Shown here in pieces: positions 25,996 to 35,149 of a stretch of DNA of 64,000 bases. Source of the stretch: SAR202-VII-2 sp965263165. Its GTDB lineage: Bacteria; Chloroflexota; Dehalococcoidia; Lucifugimonadales; SAR202-VII-2. Below the pieces are notes generated by a model. It made no database searches, was not told where the DNA came from, and saw only the letters and a program-made list of their open reading frames with translations. Position 1 is the first letter of the stretch; each line of letters starts with the position of its first letter. A program made the position numbers and the translations under genes. The stretch lies in the NCBI GenBank assembly GCA_965263165.1, contig OZ253584.1:310001-374000 (forward strand). The letters are read 5' to 3'.

Positions 25996-26108
25996 GCGGC
26001 GGTGAGATTCTTCCGCCTGGCGCCCGCATCTGCGTCCCTGGGAGGCGCAGTCGCTTCGGGCGGCAAGTTTGCCTGCATCCAGGCGGCCCCGGGGCCTGAC
26101 GGATTTCG

Positions 26109-26135
26109 TTGACAGCGTTCGGGTGGGGGTATACC
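26109..26135 (+). promoter_or_regulatory. Promoter of the ABC exporter operon
   Basis: A consensus TTGACA at 26109-26114 and TATACC at 26130-26135, with a short 15-base spacer. The ATG of the first gene is only nine bases past the -10, and no Shine-Dalgarno is present. The transcript is probably leaderless. Confidence 0.5.
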
Positions 26136-26143
26136 TTGCCCCC

Positions 26144-27070
26144 ATGACCAGCGTCCCTAGCTCCACGACGGCCCCGCTTTTGGAGGCTAGGGGTCTCAGC
26201 AAGCACTATGGCCCCGTCATCGCCCTGGAGTCGGTGGACTTCCGGGTAGAGCCGGGGATCACCGGGCTGCTGGGGCCCAACGGCGCCGGCAAGAGCACGG
26301 CCATCAAGCTGTTTCTGGGCCTACTGCGTCCAACAGCGGGCGCCGCCGAGATCATGGGCCAGCGTCCCTACGAATCGGTGGAGGCGCGGGCGCGGCTGGG
26401 ATACATGCCGGAGCACGACTGCCTGCCCCCCAGCGTCACGGCATCCGAATTCCTCAACCACATGGCGCAGGTCAGCGGACTGCCCCCTGCCCACGCCCGC
26501 ACCCGCGCCGCCGACATTCTGAGGCTCGTTGGCCTCCACGAGGAGCGTTACCGGGCGATCCGCGAGTACTCGACGGGAATGGCGCAGCGAGTGAAGCTGG
26601 CGCAGGCGCTAGTGCACGACCCTGTCATCGCCCTGCTGGACGAGCCCACGGCGGGTCTGGACCCGGGGGGGCGCGAGGAGATGCTGGCGCTCATCAAGCG
26701 CATTGGCGGCGAGTTCGGCGTCAGCATCATGCTGTCCTCCCACCTCATGGGGGACGTCGAGAGCGTGTGCGACCGCATCATCGTTCTGGAGGCGGGCAGG
26801 GTCACGGAGCAGGGTGAGACGTCCCGCTTCACCGGCGAGGGCGAGCTGCTGTACATAGACGTGGACGACCACATGGACGAGTTGAACGGCGCCCTAGCGT
26901 CTAGGGGCCTGCGAGTGACCGTGGAAGGGCTGTCGCTGGTGGTGGAGCGGCAAAACGACGAGCAATACGACCTGATCCGCGACGCCGTCGTGGAGTCGGG
27001 GGCGCGGCTGACGAGGCTCGGGCCGCGGCGGCATGGGCTGGCCGAGATATTCCGGAGCCCTCCCCGATGA
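26144..27070 (+). CDS. ABC-2 type exporter ATPase (first of two)
   Basis: 308 residues from ATG 26144 (MTSVPSSTTAPLLEARGLSK); the frame upstream is repeat-derived. Walker A GPNGAGKST is at 44-52, the signature is degenerate (YSTGMAQRVKLAQAL), and Walker B plus D-loop are LLDEPTAGLDP. The family pairs with multi-pass permeases to export drugs, lipids or polysaccharides, or to maintain the envelope. It overlaps the next permease gene by four bases (ATGA), so the pair is co-translated. First gene of a four-gene operon. Confidence 0.9.
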   Translation: MTSVPSSTTAPLLEARGLSKHYGPVIALESVDFRVEPGITGLLGPNGAGKSTAIKLFLGLLRPTAGAAEIMGQRPYESVEARARLGYMPEHDCLPPSVTASEFLNHMAQVSGLPPAHARTRAADILRLVGLHEERYRAIREYSTGMAQRVKLAQALVHDPVIALLDEPTAGLDPGGREEMLALIKRIGGEFGVSIMLSSHLMGDVESVCDRIIVLEAGRVTEQGETSRFTGEGELLYIDVDDHMDELNGALASRGLRVTVEGLSLVVERQNDEQYDLIRDAVVESGARLTRLGPRRHGLAEIFRSPPR

Positions 27071-28035
27071 GCCAGGCGCAAGGAGAGATCTTCGATATCG
27101 GCTACCGCGGGTACGACGGGCCGCGGGAGGGGCGGGCGCGGGCGTACAAGGCGCTGTGGATAAACGGCGTCCGCACGACGCTGGGGATAGGACGGGGGTG
27201 GGGGTCCAAAGTGGTGTCGGCGATTCTGTTCATCGCCGTGATCGCTCCCGCACTGGTCATCGTCCTCATCGCCTCCGCGAGTGGGGTGAGCGATGTCTGG
27301 GACCCCGGTGGCTACTACTCCTACATCTCCCTGATCCTGCTGCTGTTTGCAGCGATAGTGGCCCCGGAGCTGCTGTGCCCGGACAGGCGCGACCGGGTGC
27401 TGGGGCTGTACATGGTGCGCCCGCTGACACCCACCGACTACGTGGCGGCGCGGTGGCTGGCCTTTCTATCGGTGACCCTGCCCCTCGTGCTGGCGGGCCA
27501 GGTGGTGTTGTTCGTCGGGCTGACGCTGGCGGCGCCGGACCCCGTCCAGTACATGCAGGACAACTGGCTGGCGGTGCCGCGGTCGCTGCTGGCGGGCCTG
27601 GTGGTGGCCGTGTTCACGACCACCGTTCCGCTGGCGGTCTCGGCGTTCACGCCGCGGCGGGCGTATGCGGCGGCGCTGGTGATCGGCGTCTTTCTCATTT
27701 CACTTGCCGTCGTGGGAGCCCTGACGTCGACGCAAGTCGTCGATGACGCTTGTATGCAGCGGGTCGTCGTCCAGGATGGCGAGGTTGTGAGCGCAACGGG
27801 AGAACCCTGCGAGTATGAGTATCTCATCGGCGATTCCGCCAAGTGGTTCGCCCTGTTGAGTCTGTCGGAAGCGCCCACCTTTGTGAACGACCGCATCTTT
27901 CCCGGCGACAGCAACGAGGGGGCAGCGCGGGCTGTGGACGAGCACCCCGCCGCCATCCCCATAGCCTGGTACGTGTTGCTCACCTCTACTTTCGGCCTGG
28001 CGCTGTGGTGGCGCTACCGGAGGATCAGCCCTTGA
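27067..28035 (+). CDS. ABC-2 type exporter permease (first of two)
   Basis: A 322-residue membrane protein. It has a cytoplasmic N-terminus (FDIGYRGYDGPREGRARAYK) of a kind common in ABC-2 permeases of this architecture, then about six hydrophobic helices such as VVSAILFIAVIAPALVIVLI and YISLILLLFAAIVAPELL. An extracytoplasmic loop near 225-280 contains two cysteines (DDACMQ and GEPCEY) that could form a disulfide. Its start and stop overlap both flanking ATPase genes. Confidence 0.85.
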   Translation: MSQAQGEIFDIGYRGYDGPREGRARAYKALWINGVRTTLGIGRGWGSKVVSAILFIAVIAPALVIVLIASASGVSDVWDPGGYYSYISLILLLFAAIVAPELLCPDRRDRVLGLYMVRPLTPTDYVAARWLAFLSVTLPLVLAGQVVLFVGLTLAAPDPVQYMQDNWLAVPRSLLAGLVVAVFTTTVPLAVSAFTPRRAYAAALVIGVFLISLAVVGALTSTQVVDDACMQRVVVQDGEVVSATGEPCEYEYLIGDSAKWFALLSLSEAPTFVNDRIFPGDSNEGAARAVDEHPAAIPIAWYVLLTSTFGLALWWRYRRISP

Positions 28036-28964
28036 GTTCCCAAGGCGGGGCAACCATCGACGTGCGGGCGGTATCCAAGTGGTACGGCAACGTGGTCGCC
28101 GTGAACGATGTGTCCCTACAGGTTGGCCCGGGCGTCACGGGCCTGTTGGGGCCCAACGGCGCCGGCAAGACGACCCTGTTGCACATGATCGCCGGGCTGG
28201 ACGGGCCTTCGGAGGGGGAGGTGACGGTGCTGGGCGAGCCGGTGCGGGACAATCCGCCGCTGTACCGGCGCATGGGCTTCATGCCGGAGCACGAGTCGGT
28301 GTACGGAATGCTGACAGGCCGCGGATTCATCGAGTTGGCGGCTGAACTGCACGGGTTGGCGCCAACAGGGCCGGCCGTGGACCGAGCGCTGGAGCTGGTG
28401 GGCCTTTCGGATGCGCAGCACAGGGCCACTGCCACCTACTCCAGAGGTATGCGGCAACGCACGCGCCTGGCCGCTGCGCTGGTGAACAACCCCGAGGTGC
28501 TCATGCTGGACGAGCCGCTGAGCGGCACGGACCCGCGCCAGCGTATTCAGCTACAGGACTCGATGCAGCGGCTGGCGGCGGAGGGCCGGACCGTGCTGGT
28601 GTCGTCGCACATCCTGGAAGAGGTGGGGACGATAGCGGAGAGCATTCTGTTGATGGTGGCGGGCAAGCTGGCGGCGGCTGGGGACTTCGTAGCGATACGG
28701 GCCAAGCTGGACGAGCAGCCCTACCACGTGCGCGTCGTCTCCGGAGACAGCCGGGCAATGGGCGCTGCGCTGGTGGGGTTGGAGGCCGTGGCCTCGGTGT
28801 ACATTGACGACGCGACTTCCCTGACGGTGCTGACGGGCAACATCGCCGAATTGCAGCGTTCGATTCCGCTTCTGGCACAGGAGCGGGGTATCCGGCTGTT
28901 CAGGGTGGAGTCGCTGGACGAGTCATTGGAAAGCGTCTTCGGCTACCTGGTGGAGGGCCGATGA
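28032..28964 (+). CDS. ABC-2 type exporter ATPase (second)
   Basis: I place the start at TTG 28032, overlapping the permease stop (TTGA), which gives 310 residues. The open frame reaches back to 27843 only as a shadow of the permease. Motifs: LLGPNGAGKTTLLHM (Walker A), YSRGMRQRTRLAAAL (signature), LMLDEPLSGTDP (Walker B) and VLVSSHIL (H-loop). The first ATPase of the operon is a paralogue, so the exporter may be a heterodimer of two ATPase-permease pairs. Confidence 0.88.
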   Translation: MSSQGGATIDVRAVSKWYGNVVAVNDVSLQVGPGVTGLLGPNGAGKTTLLHMIAGLDGPSEGEVTVLGEPVRDNPPLYRRMGFMPEHESVYGMLTGRGFIELAAELHGLAPTGPAVDRALELVGLSDAQHRATATYSRGMRQRTRLAAALVNNPEVLMLDEPLSGTDPRQRIQLQDSMQRLAAEGRTVLVSSHILEEVGTIAESILLMVAGKLAAAGDFVAIRAKLDEQPYHVRVVSGDSRAMGAALVGLEAVASVYIDDATSLTVLTGNIAELQRSIPLLAQERGIRLFRVESLDESLESVFGYLVEGR

Positions 28965-29716
28965 ACGCCGTGCTGCGTCTATCGCTGCGCCAGTTGGGAG
29001 GGCGGTGGCGGCTTCTGCTCGTCCTGGCGCTGGCGGCGCTGCCGGTGGGCCTGGCGGCGCTGGTCTCGGCGCTGCTGGGCGAGGACGATGCGGCCAACGC
29101 CGATTTCATAAACAGCATACTCGATGGGCTGCTGATTGCCGGCATCCTGCCCATCGTCGTCCTGGTGCTGGCGACGGCCTCGTTCGGTAACGAGGTGGAG
29201 GACAAGACGCTGAGCTACCTGATGATGAGGCCGGTCAGCAGATGGCTCATCGCCCTTCCGAAGCTGCTGGCGTCCATCATCATAGCCGGGCCGGTGCTGG
29301 TGGCCAGCGGTGTGGCGGCGACGCTCCTGGGAGGCAGCGGGTTGGGGGCGGTGATTGTGGTCCTCCACAACGACGCCTTAGCGGTCCTGGCGGTGGGCGC
29401 TGCGGTGCTGACGGCGGTGGTGGCCTACGCCGCGATCTTCACGTGGGCCGGACTGGTTACCTCGCGCGCCCTGGCGTTCGGCCTGCTGTACGTCTTCATA
29501 TGGGAGGCCCTGGTTGCCACGTTCCTCGACGGGGCTAGGTACTTCAGCGTACGCGCTTACGCACTATCCATCATGCACAACATCGACAGCGCCACCTTCG
29601 AGGCCCTCGGAGACAGGGTGATAGAGTTTCCGGCGGCGATTGCCGGGGCCGTCATCGTCGTAGGAGTATTCTTCCTACTGACGGTGAGGCGGCTGCGGCG
29701 GATGGACGTCCCGTAG
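28961..29716 (+). CDS. ABC-2 type exporter permease (second)
   Basis: 251 residues, six predicted helices (LLLVLALAALPVGLAALVSA at the N-terminus, AAIAGAVIVVGVFFLLTV at the C-terminus) and a short cytoplasmic loop with FGNEVEDKTLSYLMMRPVSR, a phrase typical of NatB/ABC-2 permeases. Overlaps the ATPase stop by four bases and ends the operon. Confidence 0.85.
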   Translation: MNAVLRLSLRQLGGRWRLLLVLALAALPVGLAALVSALLGEDDAANADFINSILDGLLIAGILPIVVLVLATASFGNEVEDKTLSYLMMRPVSRWLIALPKLLASIIIAGPVLVASGVAATLLGGSGLGAVIVVLHNDALAVLAVGAAVLTAVVAYAAIFTWAGLVTSRALAFGLLYVFIWEALVATFLDGARYFSVRAYALSIMHNIDSATFEALGDRVIEFPAAIAGAVIVVGVFFLLTVRRLRRMDVP

Positions 29717-29808
29717 GCGGCGCGGCTCATGGGCCGTGGAAGGCTTGCAACGATCCCGACTGACGGCAACGGCGGGACGCTATCAAGACAGTATAGGAGG
29801 AGCGGAGC

Positions 29809-30180
29809 ATGGAACTCGGGGCCTTTTCGATCAGCCTGGCAGTGAAGGATATCGCAGCTTCAAGGGCCTTCTATGAGAAGTTCGGGTTCGAGGTTGTCGG
29901 CGGCGATCCTTCGCAGAATTGGCAAATCCTGAGAAACGGCGCCCACACGATCGGTCTGTTCCAGGGGATGTTCGACAAGAACATCTTGACGTTCAATCCG
30001 GGTTGGGATGACGAGGCCCGCACACTCGACGCTTTTACAGACGTACGCGAATTGCAGCGGCGGCTGAAGGCGAACGGCGTGAGCCTGCAAAGTGAAGCAG
30101 ACGAGAACACGACGGGGCCGGCCAGCTTTGTGGCGGTGGACCCGGACGGCAATCCAATCCTGGTCGATCAACACGTCTGA
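29809..30180 (+). CDS. VOC-family (glyoxalase-like) protein
   Basis: A 123-residue single-module VOC protein: LAVKDIAASRAFYEKFGFEV at the start, then WQILRNGAHTIGLFQGMF and FVAVDPDGNPILVDQ at the end. Members bind a metal in a beta-alpha-beta-beta-beta barrel and act as lyases, dioxygenases or resistance proteins. Substrate unknown. Strong ribosome site TAGGAGGAGC before the ATG. Monocistronic. Confidence 0.8.
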   Translation: MELGAFSISLAVKDIAASRAFYEKFGFEVVGGDPSQNWQILRNGAHTIGLFQGMFDKNILTFNPGWDDEARTLDAFTDVRELQRRLKANGVSLQSEADENTTGPASFVAVDPDGNPILVDQHV

Positions 30181-30314
30181 TCAAACGGGCCGCGATGCGC
30201 GTCAGGGGCTTGTGGTCTAGCCCGGCTCGTTCCTCTCTTCTCCCTCGCTTGGTGTTCTTGGTTGCGTTCGCGGTTGGGGATGTGGGATAGCCCCGTCTCC
30301 GGCCGCATCGGTTC

Positions 30315-30343
30315 TTGATTTTGTCCACGCGGCCAGTCATAAT
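30315..30343 (+). promoter_or_regulatory. Promoter of the amino-acid importer operon
   Basis: TTGATT (30315-30320), a 17-base spacer and CATAAT (30338-30343). The leader to the ATG at 30496 is about 145 bases; I see no known riboswitch in it. Confidence 0.5.
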
Positions 30344-30495
30344 CCGTCGCGACCCGGCGGTCCGCTGGGAACCACACTCCTTCGCGTCTCTGCCTGGGAT
30401 GCGGCCGTCGTCGGGCGTGGGGATGGTGTGGTTCGAAATCCCGGAGCGGGCCCCTGAGTTGCTGAACCCCTGGGAAGAAGGAGGCTGAGCGACCA

Positions 30496-31623
30496 ATGAA
30501 AGCAGTCAAGTGGATGGTTATTGTAGGCATGATTGCGGCTCTGGCTATGGTCAGCGCCGCATGTGGAGACAGCAGCGACTTAGAGGATCAGGTAGCCAGT
30601 AAGGATGCCGAGATAAGTGCCCTGGAAGCCGAGGTATCCAGGTTGGAGGGGCTGGTGCCAGTCCTCACCGGAACCCGGTTGGAGGCCGTCAGGGACCGCG
30701 GCGAGCTCATCTGCGGCAGCAGGCACGATGTCGCGGGCTACGGCTCCCTCGACTCATCCGGCCGCAACGTCGGTTTCGACATTGACCTCTGCCGCGCAGT
30801 TGCTGTTGCCGTCCTCGGCGATGGCGAGGCCATCCAGGTCAACCCCTATAGCGCCGCCGAGCGCGGGCCTGCCCTTCAGTCCGGCGAAATCGACATGATG
30901 GCTCGGACCGTTACCTGGACCACCTCCCGCGACGCCCAGTGGGGTAACTACACCTACACCACCTTCTACGACGGCCAAGGCTTCATGGTGCCCAAGTCCC
31001 TCGGAGTAGAATCCGCAACCGAGCTCAGCGGCGCCGCCGTATGCGTGATTTCCGGAACCACCACTGAGTTGAACATGGCAGACTACTTCCGCCAAAACAA
31101 CTTCGACTACAATCCGAATGTCTTCGAGGAGAACGACGCCGCCCGTTCGGCATACCTCGAAGGCGCGTGCGACGTGTTCACCAACGACCGCTCCCAGTTG
31201 GCAGCGATCCGCAGCTCCTTCACCAATCCCAGTGACCACGTCATCCTCCCCGAAACCATCTCCGAGGAGCCCCTCACTCCTGTCGTCCCCCACGGTGACG
31301 AGCAGTGGTTCGACATCGTGAAGGCCGTAATGGCCGGTCTCATCTACGCCGAGGCCTACGGTATCACCAGCAGCAACGTGGACCAGGTCGCCGCCGGTGA
31401 CGACGCCAAGGCCAAACGCCTGCTTGGCGTTGAGGGTTCCTTCGGCCAGGAGACTCTTGGCCTTTCCCAGACCGTCATGCAGGATGTCATCAAGTCCGTG
31501 GGCAGCTACGCCGAGATCTACGACCGCAACCTCGGCCCGGACACCCCCGTCAACCTTCCGCGAACCGGGCGCAACCGCCTCTGGATCGACGGTGGCCAGA
31601 TATACGCCCCGCCACTGCGTTAG
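30496..31623 (+). CDS. Polar amino-acid ABC transporter substrate-binding lipoprotein
   Basis: 375 residues with a lipobox near C24 (MVSAACGDSSD). A coiled-coil spacer follows (LEDQVASKDAEISALEAEVS), then a type II binding fold: VRDRGELICGSRHDVAGYG, VGFDIDLCRAVAVAVLGD and ARTVTWTTSRDAQWG. This matches the AapJ/BztA-like general L-amino-acid binding proteins. The coiled coil between lipid anchor and binding domain is an added spacer. Followed by two permeases and an ATPase; gene order is the usual aapJQMP. Upstream promoter at 30315-30343, downstream hairpin at 31662. Confidence 0.9.
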   Translation: MKAVKWMVIVGMIAALAMVSAACGDSSDLEDQVASKDAEISALEAEVSRLEGLVPVLTGTRLEAVRDRGELICGSRHDVAGYGSLDSSGRNVGFDIDLCRAVAVAVLGDGEAIQVNPYSAAERGPALQSGEIDMMARTVTWTTSRDAQWGNYTYTTFYDGQGFMVPKSLGVESATELSGAAVCVISGTTTELNMADYFRQNNFDYNPNVFEENDAARSAYLEGACDVFTNDRSQLAAIRSSFTNPSDHVILPETISEEPLTPVVPHGDEQWFDIVKAVMAGLIYAEAYGITSSNVDQVAAGDDAKAKRLLGVEGSFGQETLGLSQTVMQDVIKSVGSYAEIYDRNLGPDTPVNLPRTGRNRLWIDGGQIYAPPLR

Positions 31624-31661
31624 ACTCGTGCGGCGGAGCCCCGCGCTCCGCTGACGAGCAC

Positions 31662-31701
31662 GAACGCGGGGGAATGGACTCACGTCCATTCCCCCGCGTT
31701 C
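31662..31701 (+). terminator. 18-bp hairpin between binding-protein and permease genes
   Basis: A perfect inverted repeat: GAACGCGGGGGAATGGAC, loop TCAC, and the exact complement. No T-run follows, and the next operon gene begins at 31748. It more likely stabilises the binding-protein mRNA or attenuates readthrough than fully terminates. Confidence 0.65.
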
Positions 31702-31747
31702 AGACAGGGTAGTCAAATCAGACCGTAGCGGGTGATACTACCTCATC

Positions 31748-32923
31748 ATGCGAGAACTGCTCCGTTACCAGGGCGTACCGGTCTGGCGCAACGTAGTCGT
31801 CCTTCGATACGCCGTCCAGACTATCTCTGCCGTCGCCGTTCTCACCGCCATCTTCTTCTTCTTCTTCAACCTCTCCAATGAGATAGACCAGCGCGACATT
31901 CCCTTCGGGTTCTCCTTCTTGGACCGCTCCACAGGCATCTCTATAGGCGAATCGGTCATCAGCCACAGCCCCGAGGACTCCTACCTCTACACACTGCTCG
32001 TCGCGGGATTGAACACTGTCAAGGTAGCGCTCGTGGGTGTCTTCTTCGCCACGATACTGGGCATCTTCGTAGGCGTCTCCCGTCTCTCGTCAAACTGGCT
32101 GGTGAACCGCACCGCGTTGGTCTACATAGATGTCTTCCGCAACATCCCCCTCCTCGTGCAACTCCTCTTCTGGTTCTTCATCGTCCTCTTGCTTCCTCCG
32201 GTCAGGGAAGGCTACGTCCTCTGGAACGCCTTCTACCTCAACAACAGCGGGTTCTGGATGCCGTGGCTCAGTCCGCAATCCGGCTTCTGGCCGTGGGCCA
32301 TCGTCACCGCTCTCGGCATAACCGCCGCCGTCTTCGTGGGCCGCTCCTTCATGCACCGCGAGACCGAACCCGCCAGGAACAGCCATCCTCTCCTAGCCGC
32401 CGCCGTCATCGCCATTGCCGTTTGCGCCCTCGCCGCACTCGTGTTCACCCCGCTCGACCCGAACCTCCCTGAACCCGCCGCCGATATGTTCGGGCGCCTC
32501 GTGGGCGGAGCAAAGCTCAGCAGTTTTTTCCTTGCCCTCCTTGCCGGCCTCGTCATCTATACGTCAGCCTTCATCGCCGAGATCATCCGGGCGGGCATCC
32601 AGTCCGTTGGAAAGGGGCAGCCGGAGGCGGCGCGCTCGGTCGGCCTCTCCGGCTCCGGAGCCCTCCGCTACGTCATCTTCCCGCAGGCGCTTCGGGTCGT
32701 CATCCCTCCAACGATCAGCCACTATCTGAACCTCACCAAGAACTCCAGCCTTGCCGCAGCCATTGGCTACCCGGACCTCGTTGGGGTCGCCACCACTCTC
32801 ACCCAGACCGCCCCGGCCGTTTCACTCCTCATCATCGTCATGCTCGCGTATCTCACCATGAGCCTGACCTACGCGCTGATCGGCAACATCTACGACCGAG
32901 CGATCCGCTTCAGGGGAACGTGA
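31748..32923 (+). CDS. Amino-acid ABC transporter permease, AapQ-like
   Basis: 391 residues, longer than single-domain HisM-type permeases because of an insertion between helices, as in AapQ/BztB. Multiple membrane helices are visible (LLVAGLNTVKVALVGVFFAT among others). The coupling EAA loop reads IIRAGIQSVGKGQPEAARSV, then GLSGSGALRYVIFPQALR. It should pair with the next gene to form the heterodimeric channel. The signature FRNIPLLVQLLFW is typical of the family. Confidence 0.88.
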   Translation: MRELLRYQGVPVWRNVVVLRYAVQTISAVAVLTAIFFFFFNLSNEIDQRDIPFGFSFLDRSTGISIGESVISHSPEDSYLYTLLVAGLNTVKVALVGVFFATILGIFVGVSRLSSNWLVNRTALVYIDVFRNIPLLVQLLFWFFIVLLLPPVREGYVLWNAFYLNNSGFWMPWLSPQSGFWPWAIVTALGITAAVFVGRSFMHRETEPARNSHPLLAAAVIAIAVCALAALVFTPLDPNLPEPAADMFGRLVGGAKLSSFFLALLAGLVIYTSAFIAEIIRAGIQSVGKGQPEAARSVGLSGSGALRYVIFPQALRVVIPPTISHYLNLTKNSSLAAAIGYPDLVGVATTLTQTAPAVSLLIIVMLAYLTMSLTYALIGNIYDRAIRFRGT

Positions 32924-32930
32924 AACTCTC

Positions 32931-34148
32931 ATGACCACGCTCTCTCAACGCTTCGGCCCGGCCCCGCCTCCTCCGGCGTTCACCGTCGGATTCCGGGGCT
33001 GGCTGCGCGCCAACCTGTTTAACTCGTGGTTCAACAGCCTCCTCACCGTCTTCATAGCCACGGCAATCTTCTTCGGCGCTCTCGCCGCCGGACGATGGAT
33101 CCTCTTCACGTCCGATTGGTCAGTGATAACGGAGCGCACGCCCCTCTACCTCGTCGGCACTTACCCCAAGGAGTTCTATTGGCGCCCCGAGATCAGCCTG
33201 CTGCTCGTGAGCGGACTCATGGGCATAGCATGGCGCACCTGGGGCGGCCCCGCCCGCTGGTTCGCCGTAGGCTTCGGCGTGATCGTCCTCGTCGTCGCGC
33301 TCATCCCGTACAGCATGCCCATCCTCAACCGGGTCTTGCTGCTCGCCGTTCCCCTTGCCATAGCCTGCGGCTACGGCCTCTCTTCCGTGATCCCGCCAGG
33401 CTCCCGCACCAAGTGGTTCGCCATCACGGGCGCTGTTTTCCTCATCCTCTCTTTCTTCATCATCGCGGGCGTCGGAGCAATCCCCGGGCTGGATCCCGTC
33501 AGCGAGTCCGAGGTCGGCGGTCTCATGTTGAACCTCTTACTCGCCACCTTCGGCATCATCTGCTCCATGCCTATTGGCGTTGCCCTAGCGCTGGGCCGCC
33601 GGAGTCAACTGCCCGTCGTCAAGGTTTTCTGTGTCGCGTTCATCGAGATCATTCGCGGCGTCCCGCTCATCACCCTCCTCTTCATGGCCCGCCACATCCT
33701 CCCGCTCACGTTCCCCGAGAACATGGACGTCAGCCTGCTCTATCTCACCGGCATCACCATCACTCTTTTCAGCTCCGCCTACATGGCGGAGAACATCCGA
33801 GGCGGCATGGCGGCCGTCTCGCCTCAGCAAGCCCAGGCATCCCAAGCCCTGGGACTCAAACAGTGGCAGACGACCATTTTCATCACTCTTCCCCAGGGGC
33901 TCCGCAACATCATCCCCGCCATCGTCGGCCAGTTCATTTCCCTCTTCAAGGACACCAGCCTCGTCTTCATCATCGGCATGATTGACCTCGTGGAGATTGG
34001 GCGCGCCGGCCTCTCCGGCAACATCGAGTTCCAGGACAACGGCCTGGAGGTCTACGTATTCCTGGCATTCGTCTTCTGGGTGTTCACATTCAGCATGTCC
34101 TACATCAGCCGACGCATAGAACGCTCCCTCGGTGTTGGACGCCGCTAG
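32931..34148 (+). CDS. Amino-acid ABC transporter permease, AapM-like
   Basis: 405 residues starting seven bases after the AapQ-like stop. Family phrases: IEIIRGVPLITLLFMARHIL, and the EAA loop NIRGGMAAVSPQQAQASQAL followed by GLKQWQTTIFITLPQGLRN. An internal pair of helices near 60-110 and 120-170 gives the enlarged form seen in AapM/BztC. The end of the gene overlaps the frame of the ATPase. Confidence 0.88.
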   Translation: MTTLSQRFGPAPPPPAFTVGFRGWLRANLFNSWFNSLLTVFIATAIFFGALAAGRWILFTSDWSVITERTPLYLVGTYPKEFYWRPEISLLLVSGLMGIAWRTWGGPARWFAVGFGVIVLVVALIPYSMPILNRVLLLAVPLAIACGYGLSSVIPPGSRTKWFAITGAVFLILSFFIIAGVGAIPGLDPVSESEVGGLMLNLLLATFGIICSMPIGVALALGRRSQLPVVKVFCVAFIEIIRGVPLITLLFMARHILPLTFPENMDVSLLYLTGITITLFSSAYMAENIRGGMAAVSPQQAQASQALGLKQWQTTIFITLPQGLRNIIPAIVGQFISLFKDTSLVFIIGMIDLVEIGRAGLSGNIEFQDNGLEVYVFLAFVFWVFTFSMSYISRRIERSLGVGRR

Positions 34149-34176
34149 TACTCTGGAGCGCATGGAAGGAACCACG

Positions 34177-34983
34177 ATGCAAAACGCACCCGACGCATAC
34201 TCAACTCAGCAGGAACACAGGGACGCCATCCTCGCCCTCCCAATTGACCAGCGCGACGACATTGTCGTCTGCGATGGGGTCTTCAAGTGGTTTGGCAACT
34301 TTTGCGTCATCCGGGACGTGAGCCTCAACGTGAAGCGCGGCGAGGTCATCGTCGTCTTCGGCCCCTCCGGATCGGGCAAGTCAACCTTCCTTCGCATGAT
34401 CAACCGGCTCGAAGAACACCAGCGCGGACGCATCGTCGTGGACGGCATCGAAATGACGAACGACATCCGCAAACTTGACGCCATCCGGCGCGAGGTTGGC
34501 ATGGTCTTCCAGCAGTTCAACCTTTTCCCCCACATGAACGTCCTCTCCAACATCACACTTGCTCCCATGCGCGTCAGGCACACTCCGCGGAGAGAGGCCG
34601 AAGAGAGCGCTATGAAGCTCCTGGAACGCGTCGGCATACCCGAGCAGGCCGCGAAGTACCCAGCTGAACTCTCCGGCGGTCAGCAGCAGCGCGTCGCCAT
34701 AGCCCGCGCGCTCGCCATGAACCCGCAGATCATGCTCTTCGACGAGCCCACTTCCGCGCTCGACCCGGAGATGATCAAGGAAGTGCTGGACGTGATGCGC
34801 GAACTCGCCTCCACCGGGATGACCATGCTCTGCGTGAGCCACGAGATGGGGTTCGCCCGAGAGGTTGCCGACCGGATGGCGTTCTTCGACGAGGGCATGC
34901 TTCTAGAAACCGGCTCACCTGAGGAGATCTTCACGAACCCCAAGGAGGAGCGCACCAAAGCCTTCCTCGACCAGATCCTTTAA
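34177..34983 (+). CDS. Amino-acid ABC transporter ATPase, AapP/GlnQ-like
   Basis: The frame opens at TTG 34132, but ATG 34177 has the better ribosome site (GGAAGGA, seven bases upstream), giving 268 residues; ATG 34162 is a second choice. Motifs: VFGPSGSGKSTFLRMINRLE (Walker A), GMVFQQFNLFPHMNVL (Q-loop), LSGGQQQRVAIARALAMNP (signature) and MLFDEPTSALDPE (Walker B). It powers import by the two permeases above. Last gene of the operon. Confidence 0.92.
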   Translation: MQNAPDAYSTQQEHRDAILALPIDQRDDIVVCDGVFKWFGNFCVIRDVSLNVKRGEVIVVFGPSGSGKSTFLRMINRLEEHQRGRIVVDGIEMTNDIRKLDAIRREVGMVFQQFNLFPHMNVLSNITLAPMRVRHTPRREAEESAMKLLERVGIPEQAAKYPAELSGGQQQRVAIARALAMNPQIMLFDEPTSALDPEMIKEVLDVMRELASTGMTMLCVSHEMGFAREVADRMAFFDEGMLLETGSPEEIFTNPKEERTKAFLDQIL

Positions 34984-35149
34984 ATCAGCGGCTCCGCCGT
35001 CGCCTCACCCCAGAGCCCGCCACGTATTGTGCCGCCGCACAACCAGGCGACCCACTTCCGAGAACCAAGCGCCCCGAACACCGGAGCGAACCCACAGAAG
35101 ACGACGCTCTTCCTCCACTTGCCCCCGTTCCTCGGGGGCAGGGATGGGA

